Part shown: positions 1 through 10,189 of the stretch, piece by piece
Layout of the letters: every line of letters begins with the position of its first letter
How positions within the stretch are numbered: position 1 is the stretch's first letter
Source of the DNA: Ornithodoros turicata
Taxonomy: Eukaryota > Arthropoda > Arachnida > Ixodida > Argasidae
Length of the DNA stretch: 64,000 nucleotides
Assembly: GCF_037126465.1 (NCBI RefSeq)
Contig: NW_026999460.1
Location: 186,001 to 250,000, forward strand
Direction of reading: 5' to 3'
Notes under the pieces: model-generated
The model's database searches: none
Seen by the model: the letters and a program-made list of their open reading frames with translations, nothing else
What the model was told of the DNA's origin: nothing
Position numbers and translations under genes: made by a program

Positions 1-397
1 ATTTCGGGCTAAGGCAGGATAGCAGAATGAATTGACGATCCTCACTGAAAGCCATTCGGAATTAAACGATGATCGACTCCCATTCAACCATCTCGCTTTT
101 ACCGAAAAGTTCCTAATTGAAGGGTTAATGAATGGATTTTTGGTAATTAGTCATCTTGCAGTCACATATCTCCCAGAGGATGTCTGCCTGGCCGTACAAT
201 TCAATTGCAAAAACGACATCTTTGTTGCTCTCATGGCTTTTTTTATAGAAAAATTATGTAAAGCATAAAAACGAACACCCTGTATGCACTGCGATACCGA
301 GCTGAAAATTTCATTTAGCACTAGGCAGTACAGAAAGCCAACAGGCCATTTCGTGCTGCTTTTGGACAGGACCAGGAATTTAATAAGTGTTGAAATG
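1..397. other. Unassigned DNA left of HARBI1 fragment
   Basis: No gene is supported here. A 78-codon open frame at 32-268 (+) has no recognisable motif and no splice context. The stretch may be flanking DNA or the lost remainder of the Harbinger element whose nuclease fragment lies to the right. Confidence 0.4.
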
Positions 398-945
398 ACG
401 AAGCATGCACCTTGACGAATGCACCTTGACGAAGTCTTCTTTCAAAACCTCATATATTGCAACAGTTACCTCCGCCACGATATTCGATATGGTATTGTGC
501 GCCATCCTGAACGCGTACTGCAGGGACATCATGCTGTCTCCTGTAATTCAGATAAGATCAGTTTGCATTTGGATCCTAGTGCTGTACGCAGTGAACAGAT
601 TACATGTTGCCAAGTAGCGCAGCGTCACTGCTAGGCGCTCGCCCGCATCAGTTGCCTCCCTGAAATTCGTGTCCTGCTTGACGATGAGGGGCCGCACTTT
701 CCCCAAAAGATCCTCAAAAGTTGCTGTGTCCATGCGAATCCAGTGGCGGTACCCTTCCGAGTCCTCAAGCGCGAGTTGTCGCACGAGGTTCTCGTAGCAT
801 CCCATGCTTTTTCGTCGCAGGAGCCACTTCCTACTCCACAATATCGTGGCTTTTTACCAGTTCCATCGTCGTCGTCCGAGTCGAGCGCAAGATATAACGC
901 CACGGCACACATTCCCATACGCTTCTGCTTAGTGCAGGACGCCAT
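398..945 (-). pseudogene. PIF/Harbinger nuclease (HARBI1-like), N-terminal fragment
   Basis: This is the N-terminal part of a HARBI1-type nuclease, the DDE transposase of PIF/Harbinger DNA transposons. Reading leftward from a Met codon at 945, an acidic stretch (DSDDDDG) leads, after a frame change near 840, into WLLRRKSMGCYENL, then WIRMDTATFEDLL (the family's small helical region), AGERLAVTLRYLAT, and finally SLQYAFRMAHNTISNIV near 520-450. That order is typical of animal HARBI1-like proteins. The catalytic DDE core, which should follow, is absent, and the sequence stops being recognisable near 400. About 60 extra bases separate LRYLAT from GDSMMSL, so the copy also carries an internal insertion. 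A 14-bp direct duplication (407-420 and 421-434) lies at the truncated end. Family assignment is firm; the copy is dead. Confidence 0.8.
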
Positions 946-1449
946 TTTCGAACAAAGTGGTGGCGGCAGTAGCGATGTGGCTGTCGTTCAGTGTGACAGG
1001 CATATTCGTCAGCGACGGGCGCCGACAGCGTCCGCCCGTGACGGCCGGCAGACAGACAGACGCGTCGCCCGTCTTTGGTCTGTGCAGTGTGACAGGTGCA
1101 AGGACACCGTGTCTTTCGATGTCGGCGTGCAAATTTTGTCGGCTGTCGGTCCAGTGTGACAGCACCTTGCAGGGGATTATGTGAACGAAGTCATCTAGGT
1201 TCCTGACCGGTTACAGAAAAATGGGGGTTCACGAACACGTGGATGAAATGGGACAATAGGCAAGAATTGGCAATCATAGCGAAAGATAAGGAGGTTATTG
1301 GTTACGTGGGGAAGATTCCAGAACGAGCAAAGTTTTTTCTTTTTCTAACTTTTGTAATACAAAGTTGTGGCATGCAATAAAAAAAGCAGAAGGCAGTGGC
1401 CATGCAGAACATAACTGATGATAATGGAGATGGAAGGGAAAAGCATATT
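946..1449. other. Spacer with three CAGTGTGACAG copies
   Basis: No gene is seen. Upstream of the Harbinger Met codon, the 11-mer CAGTGTGACAG occurs three times on the + strand (from 989, 1085 and 1152) in GC-rich DNA with CGTC/GACG half-sites. The copies could be subterminal transposase-binding repeats or promoter of the Harbinger element. 1170-1449 is unremarkable, AT-leaning sequence reaching to the Penelope stop codon. Confidence 0.4.
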
Positions 1450-1885
1450 TTATTTGTGAAGTGTTTCCAGGGTGCCTTGTGATTTGTTGATACCGGACGG
1501 GTGAAGTGCGTTGAACCTGTATATGAGATACGACTCCCTATCACGTCTGTCACGTGTGGATCTAAACCCGGTTTCTAAAATATATAGTTTAATGTTGTCA
1601 AAATTGTGACCAGGAACGTTAAAATGTTCGGCGACTGCTTTGGGGAGTTTGTTGGACGTGTCGGTTCTGTGTCCGGTAAGGCGGTTGTTCATTTGTTGGC
1701 CGGTTTCACCAATGTATTGCATAGAGCAGTCGCCGCATTCAATGCAGTATATGACATTGGAGCTTGTGCATGTGAATGCGTGGTTAACGGCGTGGGTGTA
1801 ATTGCTCGCAGTGCTTTTGATGGAGTTAGCGTGTTGAACGTGCTTGCATGTTTTGCAGCGCGGAGGTTGCAGGGTCGTGTTCCCG
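1450..1885 (-). pseudogene. PLE GIY-YIG endonuclease domain
   Basis: This is the C-terminal endonuclease domain of the Penelope-like polyprotein. The frame holds a cysteine-rich linker (CKTCKHVQHAN, then CIECGDC) and the nuclease motif MQYIGETGQQMNNRLTGH, followed by AEHFNVPGHNF and the ERESYLI-like segment RDRRDRESYLI, with a stop at 1450. The arrangement of Cys knuckle, QYIGET and a downstream arginine-rich helix matches the GIY-YIG domain of canonical PLEs. It is one frame away from the upstream RT frame; the switch lies between about 1855 and 1885, so a single indel separates them. The domain itself has no internal stop. Confidence 0.85.
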
Positions 1886-2636
1886 TGTACGGGGCGCTCG
1901 TTTCGCTGATTTTGGCATTGACCAAGGAGTCTGCTAGGATTTTTGCGCGTCGGTATGTCACCTGTATGGGATGGGTGAATATATTGCTAAGTCGGTCACT
2001 GCTTTGGAGGAGGGGCTCGTGCTTCTGTAGAATGGCTTTGATGTTTGGAAGTGCGTTAGAATATCTTCTGATGAAGCTTGTTTGGCACGCGTCAGGATTT
2101 TTTCGGTTTTCCAGAACCTGGTTTCGATCGAGTGTGAGTGCCTTGCGACGGAATTCGGTTAGGAGGGAGTCTGGATAGTCCCTTTGGGCAAGTGTACTGC
2201 AGAGTTCGTCAAGCTTCTCAGCGTAATCTGTGTCGTTTGAACAAACTCTGCGTAGTCTTACACTCTGCCCATTAGGAATTCCAACCTTACAGTGACGCGG
2301 GTGGTGACTCTTGAAGTGAAGGTATTGTTGTTTGTCAGTTGGATTTTTGTACAGTGTTGTGGTGAGGTTGCCGTTGTCCAGTGATATTGTGGTGTCGAGG
2401 AAGTTAATGAAGTGAGTTGACTGTTGTGATGTCAACTTTATGTTGCTATGCGCGGTGTTCAGTAGATCTACGAACTTTTGAAATTCATGTTCGCCGTGTT
2501 CCCATATTATCAGTATATCATCGATGTATCGAAGGTACACAGTCGGTTTTAATGAGAGGGCGCTGAGAACTTTGTTTTCTAAGAACCCCATGAAGATATT
2601 TGCGTATGTGGGTGCAACAGGTGTGCCCATACTTGT
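1880..2636 (-). pseudogene. PLE reverse transcriptase, palm/thumb half
   Basis: This half of the RT begins inside the MULE junction and carries SMGTPVAPTYANIFMG, then the catalytic YIDD box (about 2528-2517) in the context LRYIDDILIIWEHG. It continues through the thumb region (FINFLDTTISL, LYKNPTDKQQYLHFKSHHP, and CSNDTDYAEKLDEL). These are hallmark PLE RT motifs, with both catalytic aspartates retained. The open frame nominally starts in MULE terminal repeat sequence (MDEINVWTK), which is not PLE. The 5' half lies across the insertion at 4101 onward. Roughly 20 residues expected just before SMGTPVAP are missing on both sides, so the insertion was accompanied or followed by a small loss. Confidence 0.85.
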
Positions 2637-3087
2637 GGTTACGCCCCATTTCGTCCAAACGTTTATTTCGTCCAAGTGCTCACAACGTCCAAATATTTAA
2701 TTCGTCCGAAAAAAATCGGACGTACTGAACACTTGGACGAAATGAACAGGCGAGGAGAATCTTGCCCAGCGCTTCCAATAGCCCGTTTCGTCCATATGGG
2801 GGAATTCCCAAAGGATCTGCTCCTTTCGGCAGGCGACTGCCTGGCTACATTCATGAAAGCACAGGCCATTTTGACACTGGGTGAATGGCAGGTGACTGTA
2901 TTCATGAAAGCAAATGGATTATCGATCAAACGGGGAATCACAGAAAACACAAACCCGTTCACGGGACCGCTGACCTACAGTGACCGTCCAGTTAACGATG
3001 TGTTGTTTTCTATAACTGTGTTCTCGCTACGTACCGCGTTTCCCAATGTCAGTGATCTTTCTTGGAAACATCTAGGGATCTGAAAGG

Positions 3088-3620
3088 AAACTTGCGGCCC
3101 TTTGCCTTTACGTGGACTACTTCGAGCGGCTGTGGCATTCCAACGTTAATCTCTGGAATTAGTTTGCGGATGAGGACGATCTCCGCACAAATGATCACGC
3201 AGAAGGGTGGCATAATTCGCTGCACATGAAATTCAAGAGCCAGCCCCACATGGCGTTTTCGAAGTTCCTCGTCGAATTTGAGTCAACCATACACAATGTA
3301 AGCACAACCAGGTAAGAAACAAATTCGCATAATCAGGGAGCATCATCATGATAATTAATAGAATATAGCATATATACTTCCTCGCTTGCTTCTTACCGCC
3401 ATTTGCAGGTACGCATTCGGCTGCTGTTGAACGGGGCTTCGCCAAGCAGGAGACGATACAAGAGGCTCGCTCTTCCTTCTCATGGGCGTACGGAAAATAC
3501 AGCTCAGGGGAAATGATGCTGGGAAACGAAGCAAACTTCACAGACGTAACAGAGCAGTTTGCTCGTGTCATGAAGGCATACCTGCAGCGCATGTCCCACT
3601 TGCTGGGCCATGCTAACTAA
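3088..3620 (+). pseudogene. MULE-type transposase C-terminal remnant
   Basis: The + strand reads CLYVDYFERLWHSNVNLWN, a stop, then TNDHAEGWHNSLHMKFK and FSKFLVEFESTIHN. The TN-HAEGWHN block followed by an F..FL..F..E segment is the conserved C-terminal signature of MULE-family transposases of animals. A consensus-like donor (GTAAGC at 3298) and acceptor (TTTGCAG ending at 3408) define a roughly 110-bp intron. The second exon continues in one frame as VRIRLLLNG and, after a frame change, ends with EQFARVMKAYLQRMSHLL and a stop near 3618. One in-frame stop and at least one frameshift mark it as dead. The catalytic N-terminal part is not present in this short element. Confidence 0.65.
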
Positions 3621-3877
3621 TAAGTTAGTTGTTTAAATGAAAAAAAAAAGAACTAAACGGAGCATGCTGAGCATTTGTTTCTCGTTTTACTCGGTGTATA
3701 ACATCTTTCAGTGGGAATGTTTAAATCTTACCTTCAACTAATAAGTCAGTTGTTGGAATGAAAAAAAAAGAAAGAAAGAAAAATAAATAAACAGAGCAGG
3801 CTGGGCACTTGTTTTTCGTTTTACTTGGTGTATGGCATGGCATCTTTCGGTGTGAATGTTTAAATCCTACCTTCAAT
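3615..3877. repeat. Tandem duplication, unit about 121-140 bp
   Basis: Two adjacent units start with AACTAATAAG (3615 and 3736), pass through an A-rich tract and TTTTCGTTTTACT-GGTGTAT, and end near AATGTTTAAATC-TACCTTC. The second unit is longer because of an AAAG/AAAT microsatellite expansion. It lies directly after the MULE transposase stop codon. Confidence 0.7.
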
Positions 3878-4100
3878 CGTAAACGAAGCAATTGTTCACT
3901 CGCATTCGGAGATCTCCCTCCCTTTACGGACAAAACAAGCGTTTGGACGGTACGGTTATTTGGACGGGTTGGTCAAGTTTCCCCCCCTTTGGTTCAGTTC
4001 GTCCAATGCCCACTATGTCTAATTTTTTTCGGACGTGCTCAGTACTTGGACGTTGTGAATACTTGGACGAAATAAACATTTGGACGAATCGGGGTGTACC

Positions 4101-4870
4101 AGTATAGTTTCCGTGTCTTTTCTGGTGTTTGTTGGAGAAAGGGTATTGTAGAGGGCTGTGATTCCGTCGTTGTGTGGGATGTTAGTATACAGTGATGTCA
4201 CATCCAGCGAGGCTAGTATTGTGTCCCTACCAAATGTATGAGTGTTGTTTATATCTCTGATTATTCTGAGGAGGTGGGGTGTGTCTTGTACATGCGATGG
4301 CAGTGTTGTCGGAATATGATTTAAATAGTGGTCCAGGAATTTCGAGAGTCTTTCTGTTGGTGTGTTGTTGTTAGATACAATTGGCCTGCCGGGGATGTCA
4401 GCCGTATAGAGCTCGTTGGCGTGTACCTTGTGGATTTTGGGCAGTAAATAGAAACCACCTGCGCCTGTGTTTGATGGGGTGAGATATCTGAGGTCATCAC
4501 GTGTGATGAGCTTTCGTTCGTGGAGGTTTTGTATGGTATGGGTTATTAGCGCCGTGTACTCCTTCGTAGGGTCATGGTCCAGTTTGAGGTAGTGTTGCGT
4601 ATGGTTGAGTTGCCTATGAGCTTCAGAAATATATTTATCTGTGGGCCAGATGACGATACTCCCACCTTTATCTGCGGGTTTGATAATGATATCATCTCTG
4701 TCAGCTAGGGCTTTGATGATGTCACGCTGTGTTTTAGTGAGGTTGTGACCACGCGAGCTTTATGTATTTCGAACTGATATGTGTCATTAAACCTGATGTG
4801 ATTTATTATTTTCTGTTCTCGTCTGGTATTGCTGTCTTTGGTGACTAGTATGGTTCGGTAAGGAAAAGGG
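4101..4870 (-). pseudogene. PLE reverse transcriptase, N-terminal half
   Basis: Reading leftward from about 4870, the minus strand gives YRTILVTKDSNTRREQKIIN, then after a frame change KPADKGGSIVIWPTDKYI. Next come LDHDPTKEYTALI, GGFYLLPKIHK, PGRPIVSNNNTPTERLSKFL, and LDVTSLYTNIPHNDGI, ending at TNTRKDTETIL where the MULE repeat begins. KPADKGGS, LPKIHK, GRPI-S and DVTSLYTNIP (with the first catalytic Asp) are diagnostic RT motifs 1-4 of Penelope-like elements. Apart from the frame change near 4750 the frame is open, so this copy is fairly young. Its continuation is at 2636-1450. Confidence 0.85.
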
Positions 4871-6507
4871 GAAGGGTATACAACGCAAACGAAGTACGCG
4901 AATGCAAACGTGCCATGGCTAATTATGCACTACTTATTATTTATGCTAGTGACGTCATATGTGACGCCATTTATTTACAAAAGTAGTAGTCAGCGCAACG
5001 GATGGATGGCGCTGACAGTCTCTATCATGGCGCCTCTGAAGACGCATGGCCCTATGGGAGTTTCGCTACCTGTTTATGTATACCTTGCGGCAGTGCAAGT
5101 GTGGTGGTCGACAGGTTGAGACGTGTCCGGTGACCGGATGAGACGGCACCGCCAAGCTGAATCGGAGTAAGCCCGGAAGGCGCATTTGAATGCGAATGCT
5201 TTTTTGCGTTAGCGTTGTGTAGGGCAGGTGTGCACCCCGAAATAAAGTTATAGAAAATACCGTTTCAAAATAAACTACTGTAAATAAATGTTATGTGACT
5301 ATAAAATGCAGAGTCGCATGCGGGAAGCTGCCAACGGCGAACAAGAACTAACGTGGACATAAAAATGCAAACACCGAACATGGGGCAACCTAATAATAAA
5401 CTAGCCAACATCCTGCGCTCCGTCGTCTCCGCCCTGCTAAGCCTAACGGCTGCTAGAATGTGGCTTTCGTTAGCTTATACGACTTCGAATCTTAGATAGA
5501 CATCCGACAGACATAAAAAAAAAACGTGAATTTGAGTGGGTAAACAGTGATGCTATACTCTTAAATACGGCGTATCGCCATACGAAGCAGGCGAGATTCT
5601 CCTTGATTTTCAGTTGTTCGGTAACATGAATTGTGAGATCGGGGATTTCCCGTCTGGGAATATCGAGGTCCTTCGTTCCCAAACGGCTTTTAAGTTTTAA
5701 TGCTAACGCAGTTGCATTGTTTCCTTCGTTGGCTGTTAATAACTATTCCATATCACAATGTGTGACGGGATTACATGGTGAAGTAATGTATCAGCCCGAA
5801 AACGACATGCTCCTATTTTTTACATTATGTTTTTTAATGTGTCACATCAATGAAATACCTGAACATCACAGTAGTATAATAATGAAGGCTTATGTATTTT
5901 ATTTTCTTCATAATACTTTCTTAAATGTGTTCTGTTTCAGAAAGCAACAAGGAATGCGCAGAAATGTGCAATCCCTGTTGGCTTGTGCTTTTTCCCCCTC
6001 AAATTTTCTAGCTCGTGATAATCGAAAATTAGTACGGGAGCACGATAGTAGGCGGGAGGTGTTCTTGGATCAGCTAGGGTATATATTTTGCATAATCCCA
6101 CCACAGTTGACTGGCTGCCGCTGAACATGAAACTGCTAATTATACCATCGCATGAGGTTTATATTAACGGATTAGCACTCAAGCAGTAGGACTTGGTGGC
6201 TTCATCGAATTTGCCAAGAATGCTAGCTGAAGTTTTGCTAAAAGGCAAGACGTAGCTACTAAAGAGCGTATGATACTTTTCAGGAAGGAAACTTTAACCG
6301 GGACTTTCGCTCTGGTTCCTTCAGTCGCATATTAATCGTTGAATTTATTATATGAATGAATGAAATTAAAACTGATTGACGATAGACTTGAATGAAATGC
6401 AAAGTGATATAAATTAAAATCGCCCTGTACTCGAAGAGTGTTTGAAGTACTATGCCTAGTAGTTTCTACTTTACTTTAAGTGCATTTCGAACTGGGTGCT
6501 TTGTACA
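4871..6507. other. Unassigned stretch
   Basis: No recognised gene. A 70-codon frame at 5470-5682 (-) and a 163-codon frame at 5633-6124 (+) have no motif I recognise. A good acceptor (TTCTGTTTCAG, ending at about 5939) precedes an open + strand stretch of about 25 codons (KATRNAQKCAIPVG...), which could be an exon but lacks a donor or domain support. Composition is AT-rich after 6300. Confidence 0.35.
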
Positions 6508-7253
6508 CTACTCGAAGTAGTAATGACGCCAGGTACTTCGTATTATACTTTCACTACAATTTTCAGGCACTTTGACCGTCCCTGCTAGCAACAACTTCGT
6601 CGCCGCGACATCTGTAAAGGACGCACGGGATACCCGAATGCGCGACCTCCCACTCGCAAATTCGGCGAAACCGAAAGATGTTGGGGGAACTTGCGACCTT
6701 GTTCTACGTCGACAATGTCGCACCATCAGGACCCGAGCGCACTTGACTCCGCATTTACTAAGTGCCGCGCGGACAGAGCTTCTGTTTGTACAATAGCACG
6801 CCGGAAAGAATGTGTATATATAGAGGAGATGGTATTCCCCTATATGAGTCCTGACAGGCGGTGTTGTAATATCCGAGCGAGCAGAAGTTTGTGGCCTCAC
6901 GCTAGGACGGTGCCGGTAGAACCGGCGGGCAAGTTCAATGGCGGGCGGCAGCCGAGGCACGTCTTCGTAGTCATCGTCATCTGTGGCAGGAGAGGATAAG
7001 CCGCCACAGATGCTCCCCTGCTTGGACACAGAGGCATCTGTACAAGAGCGTCTGGGTGTGTTGATGACTCCGAAGATGGATTGAGGCTGGGTGTAGTCGC
7101 GGAGCAAGGGGAAGTTCGGGATAACGACGTCTGTTGCTGTTGCCCGTTACGTTCTTCATCCGTCCGGCATCTTCTGTGGCAGGAGCAGATAGGCCGCCAC
7201 ACCTCAAAGCAGAATTATCTGAATCTTCCAAACCTCGAAAAGCCGGGGTGAAA
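6508..7253 (-). CDS. Unrecognised ORF with a repeated CGGLS-PAT motif
   Basis: I do not recognise this sequence. A 199-codon frame (7107-6508, non-ATG start by the open frame) and an overlapping frame entering from 7253 each contain the same kind of segment: TPAFRGLEDSDNSALRCGGL followed by SAPATED, and INTPRRSCTDASVSKQGSIC followed by GGLSSPATDDDDYED. The two frames differ by one shift near 7110-7120. The shared core (C-GGLS-PAT-D) is also similar at DNA level (about 30 bp at 7170-7205 and 6985-7015), so it may be a short duplicated repeat and not two protein repeats. The distal part (after about 6840) is Arg/Ser-rich and looks non-coding. It could be an exon of a real gene or a decayed repeat. 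Confidence 0.25.
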
Positions 7254-9589
7254 TCGGGGTCCCATTAGCCCACTTAGGTGTTATCTTTCCTCTTGTTTTT
7301 CGTCGATTGTTTGTTAAGTGCTGTGCAGCACTCAATCTTGATTGAAAGTTGCAGGTGCCTTGTTCATGGTTCGACATACTCTGGCCTAGTCTGGCTATTC
7401 ACCCCCCTTGAGTTACTCCGTGCGGCCAGAGTTGAAACAGAAAACGAGATAATGTTATACGTACGCAAGACCCAGCTTCGTCGCAAACGTTAACATCAAG
7501 GAAGATTCGGTACTGCAAGTTCTCAAACATCTGCGTAAGAGAAGCAATAATTAGTTTTGCTTGTTGACAGTAACATGGAGAAATTTACTGAATTAAATGA
7601 ATTATGAAAGCAGCTTAATGAAAAAAAAAAAGATTTTGCATGTGGAAACCTGTGGCGGCGCCACCGGTTGGCCACCACGATATCGCTGTTATGAGAGGGC
7701 GCCGCTGCCGGGGAGTGGCGAAGAGGAGCCCGGGGGAGAGGGACAGGTACCAGGTAAAAAGGGAGCGCGACGGCGTTAATTTACTCTAATATTCCGCCCA
7801 AGTCTCGTTTTTCTTTTTCACCTATATATAGCCATAAAAAGCCATTCACGAAACAAGTAAATGACAATAGACGTGTTTGAAATTCAAAATTACACATTAA
7901 GATGGCTTCTATGGCTGCACGCAGAGAAACAGATACTCATGGAACGATGCGACAGCACCAGAGGGCACGTATTTCGCCGTGTTTGCGGCTCGTCAGCTCT
8001 GGGTTGCTGCGCATCGTTCGGGATAATGTCTCGTGTTTTCCGGAACAAAACCGCCCTGCTACTGTACGAACAAGGCGTATCAGGGGCTCATTATTCCACA
8101 CTCACCTTCCTGGTACCTTCCCCGATCTAGATCTAGATCTAGAACACTAGAACTGACCTCCTTTGTTGTGCACCATGCCGACCTCTCAGTATGTATCACA
8201 GGGCTTATGGCCTTCTCTATAGTCTCCTTTGTCGGAAGGACCCTAGGACGTGTTCATTACACCTGACACCGGGATGAAACGAGGTAAGCGAAGTGCCAGT
8301 CATTATTTGACGAGAAGGCAGCAGTCGTGGCCATCTGCATCGGCACGGCATCTCGACGGAAGCTACTGACACAGCTTTCAGAAAATGCCTTAGTGATCCT
8401 ATCTCTAGTATCCCCAATGTTAGCCTCCTTTGTATCAAATAAGTGATAGCCGTTTTCACTGCATTAAAGCCACTATTGATTTTGTATCTGCATCCCTGGT
8501 TTACCGCACCAATCTGTCGCGTCGCATCGCCCGCGGCTTATCTGCATCTTTCAAAATGTTCCTAAAAAGGGGTACTGGGGATTATCAGCGGTGTGGATTA
8601 TACGCGTGGAATTACAGTACTCGTTAAACTGGTGTCAATAGACATGGCATACTTCTAGTATCAAAGACTGCTTATTTTCAGCAGTTAGGACAGACAGCAC
8701 AATCATAAAAGTATTTGACGTATGCGTGGCTTCCTTGGAAAGTGGTCAAAATTCGTGATGCTAGGGTTTAACGGATTTTTGTTAACGATACCAAACCAGC
8801 CAACCCACATTTTATAATAATAATAATAAATGGGGGTTTTACGTCGCGAGACAACTCAGCCACATTTTAGCGTTATTTCACATACTCTAGAAACATTGCC
8901 AGTTAAGATAGTATATAACAGCGCTGTGCTGCAGAAGGAAAGCACACCGTCGTACAATGAAGACCTTTTTGAAACGCCTCGTAAATGTTAAACTCAATAC
9001 CAACAGCATAAGTAAAGCACACACATCACATCACAAAGCTCATAACTCGTAGAAAGCTCGTAGGCATCGAAAAAATAGGTTTCTAAGAGGTGCGTAGAAT
9101 GTGTCTACTGTGTGTTCGGCAAGAGTTTTATAACGTGTTGTCGAAGGCTTTAAAAGCAAGGAAAGCATTTCTTGGAGTTTTGAATCGGAGTAGCGTATTC
9201 AGCATTTTGTGGATCGTATTTCAATCGTTCAAACGTCGTTCAAAACGGCGTACGCGCAATAAGTTTCTCACAAAAGTAACAGTATCCATACCCTGTCTTG
9301 AGCTTCGCCCTGTTCACCCGACGGCAGGGAGAAGGTTCCGACGATTCAATCAATGGCCGCGTTGAGTCAGGACACCCGCGCTCCGAGTGGAGTCACTCCG
9401 TCAGACCCTGGCAGGCGTCACTGCTCAACGTTCCCATGAAACATTGAACTCTCTTCTAGCCACTTCCGCTCGCAGAAATGTGCGCTCGAAAAACCGCGGA
9501 AAGGCGCCCGCCTGCTTTTTATCGGTCGGTGAACATTTACTCATTTTTTCATCGCACTTTCACTATCCCAAATTGTTCTCATCCTGCAG
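7254..9589. other. Unassigned stretch with small repeats
   Basis: No gene is supported. Visible items are a GC-rich patch at 7650-7770, a (GATCTA)n microsatellite at about 8124-8143, and an AATAATAAT tract followed by GGGGGTTTTACGTCGCGAG (8815-8850), which has the look of the end of a dispersed repeat. Short frames (60-91 codons) show no motif. Confidence 0.35.
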
Positions 9590-9689
9590 GACAACGACGA
9601 TTTTGATGAGTTTTGTGCAGCGGTGGAGAAGCAGAGAAGCAAGCGCTGGAAAGTTTTGTTAATTGGATTAATAAAAGCGTTCGGCGATG
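9590..9689 (+). CDS. Possible internal coding exon
   Basis: A polypyrimidine-CAG acceptor (TTCTCATCCTGCAG, ending 9589) is followed by 100 bp of open frame, then a consensus donor GGTAAG (GT at 9690). The frame reads DNDDFDEFCAAVEKQRSKRW followed by KVLLIGLIKAFGDG, with an acidic start and basic/hydrophobic end. Phase is 0 at entry and 1 at exit. No family is recognised and no partner exon was found within reach, so this is only a splice-consistent candidate. Confidence 0.25.
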
Positions 9690-10189
9690 GTAAGATTTTT
9701 GACAAGGCACCCAAACCACGAGCTCTTGTGCACCAGTGATCTTTTATTCGTACATGGAACAGTGAGCCATCTTCAGGATCAACATCCGTGCCGAGAATAC
9801 GCGGCATTGAAGCGCACATACACCGAGTTGTCTCTAAGTACAACGAATATCAATTTAAAGAGTATTTTCGCATGTACCGTGAAACTTTTGAAGTAAGGAA
9901 TAAACGACATATGCCCTGTTTCATCAACGCCCTTTAACATTGGAACTGAAATGAACGGTCATTTAACTTGAATTTAATACCTTATGCTACTTCACTAAAG
10001 GGAGTCAAAGAAACATTCATCACATCACCAACAAACATTTGTAGAAAAGAAATTTTTAGCAACTCTTCGATCTCGGTTCAAAGCAGTAGTGTATCGAAGA
10101 ACCGGAAGCTCAGGGTGTGTTGCAAAAAAAAAAAGAGTAGTAATTTGTCCTGTCGTATGGTAGGGGTGTCCACTCAGCAACATGGACCC
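9690..10189. other. Unassigned stretch
   Basis: Nothing recognisable. Sequence turns AT-rich toward the right with an A10 tract near 10125, just before the GC-rich end of the foldback. Confidence 0.35.

Larger units (their letters stand above)
2637..4100 (+). mobile_element. MULE-like DNA transposon inside the PLE
   Basis: A 1.46-kb element is bounded by imperfect terminal inverted repeats of about 90 bp. The left end (2637 on) and right end (ending near 4100) both read GG-ACRCCCC-TTCGTCCAAA inward, with TTTATTTCGTCCAAGT and CGTCCGAAAAAAAT repeated in inverted orientation. The recurring TTCGTCCAA units inside each arm are typical of long-TIR elements. It interrupts the Penelope RT. No clean 9-bp target duplication is visible; the flanks (ATACTTGT / AGTATAGT) do not match. 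Internally it carries a decayed transposase C-terminus on the + strand (3088-3620) and a tandem duplication (3615-3877). Confidence 0.75.
1450..4870 (-). mobile_element. Penelope-like retroelement, interrupted
   Basis: A Penelope-like element (PLE) on the minus strand encodes, 5' to 3', an RT domain (about 4870-4101, then 2636-1880) and a C-terminal GIY-YIG endonuclease (about 1880-1450). PLEs use the GIY-YIG nuclease to nick the target and their RT to copy RNA into it. The element is cut in two by a MULE-like transposon at about 2637-4100. Frameshifts near 4760 and 1870 and the insertion make it non-functional. No terminal repeats were delimited; the 5' part fades near 4870. Confidence 0.85.

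Noticed and set aside
1606..2178. 190-codon plus-strand frame
   Set aside because: It is antisense to the Penelope RT/GIY-YIG region, whose minus-strand motifs are unmistakable.
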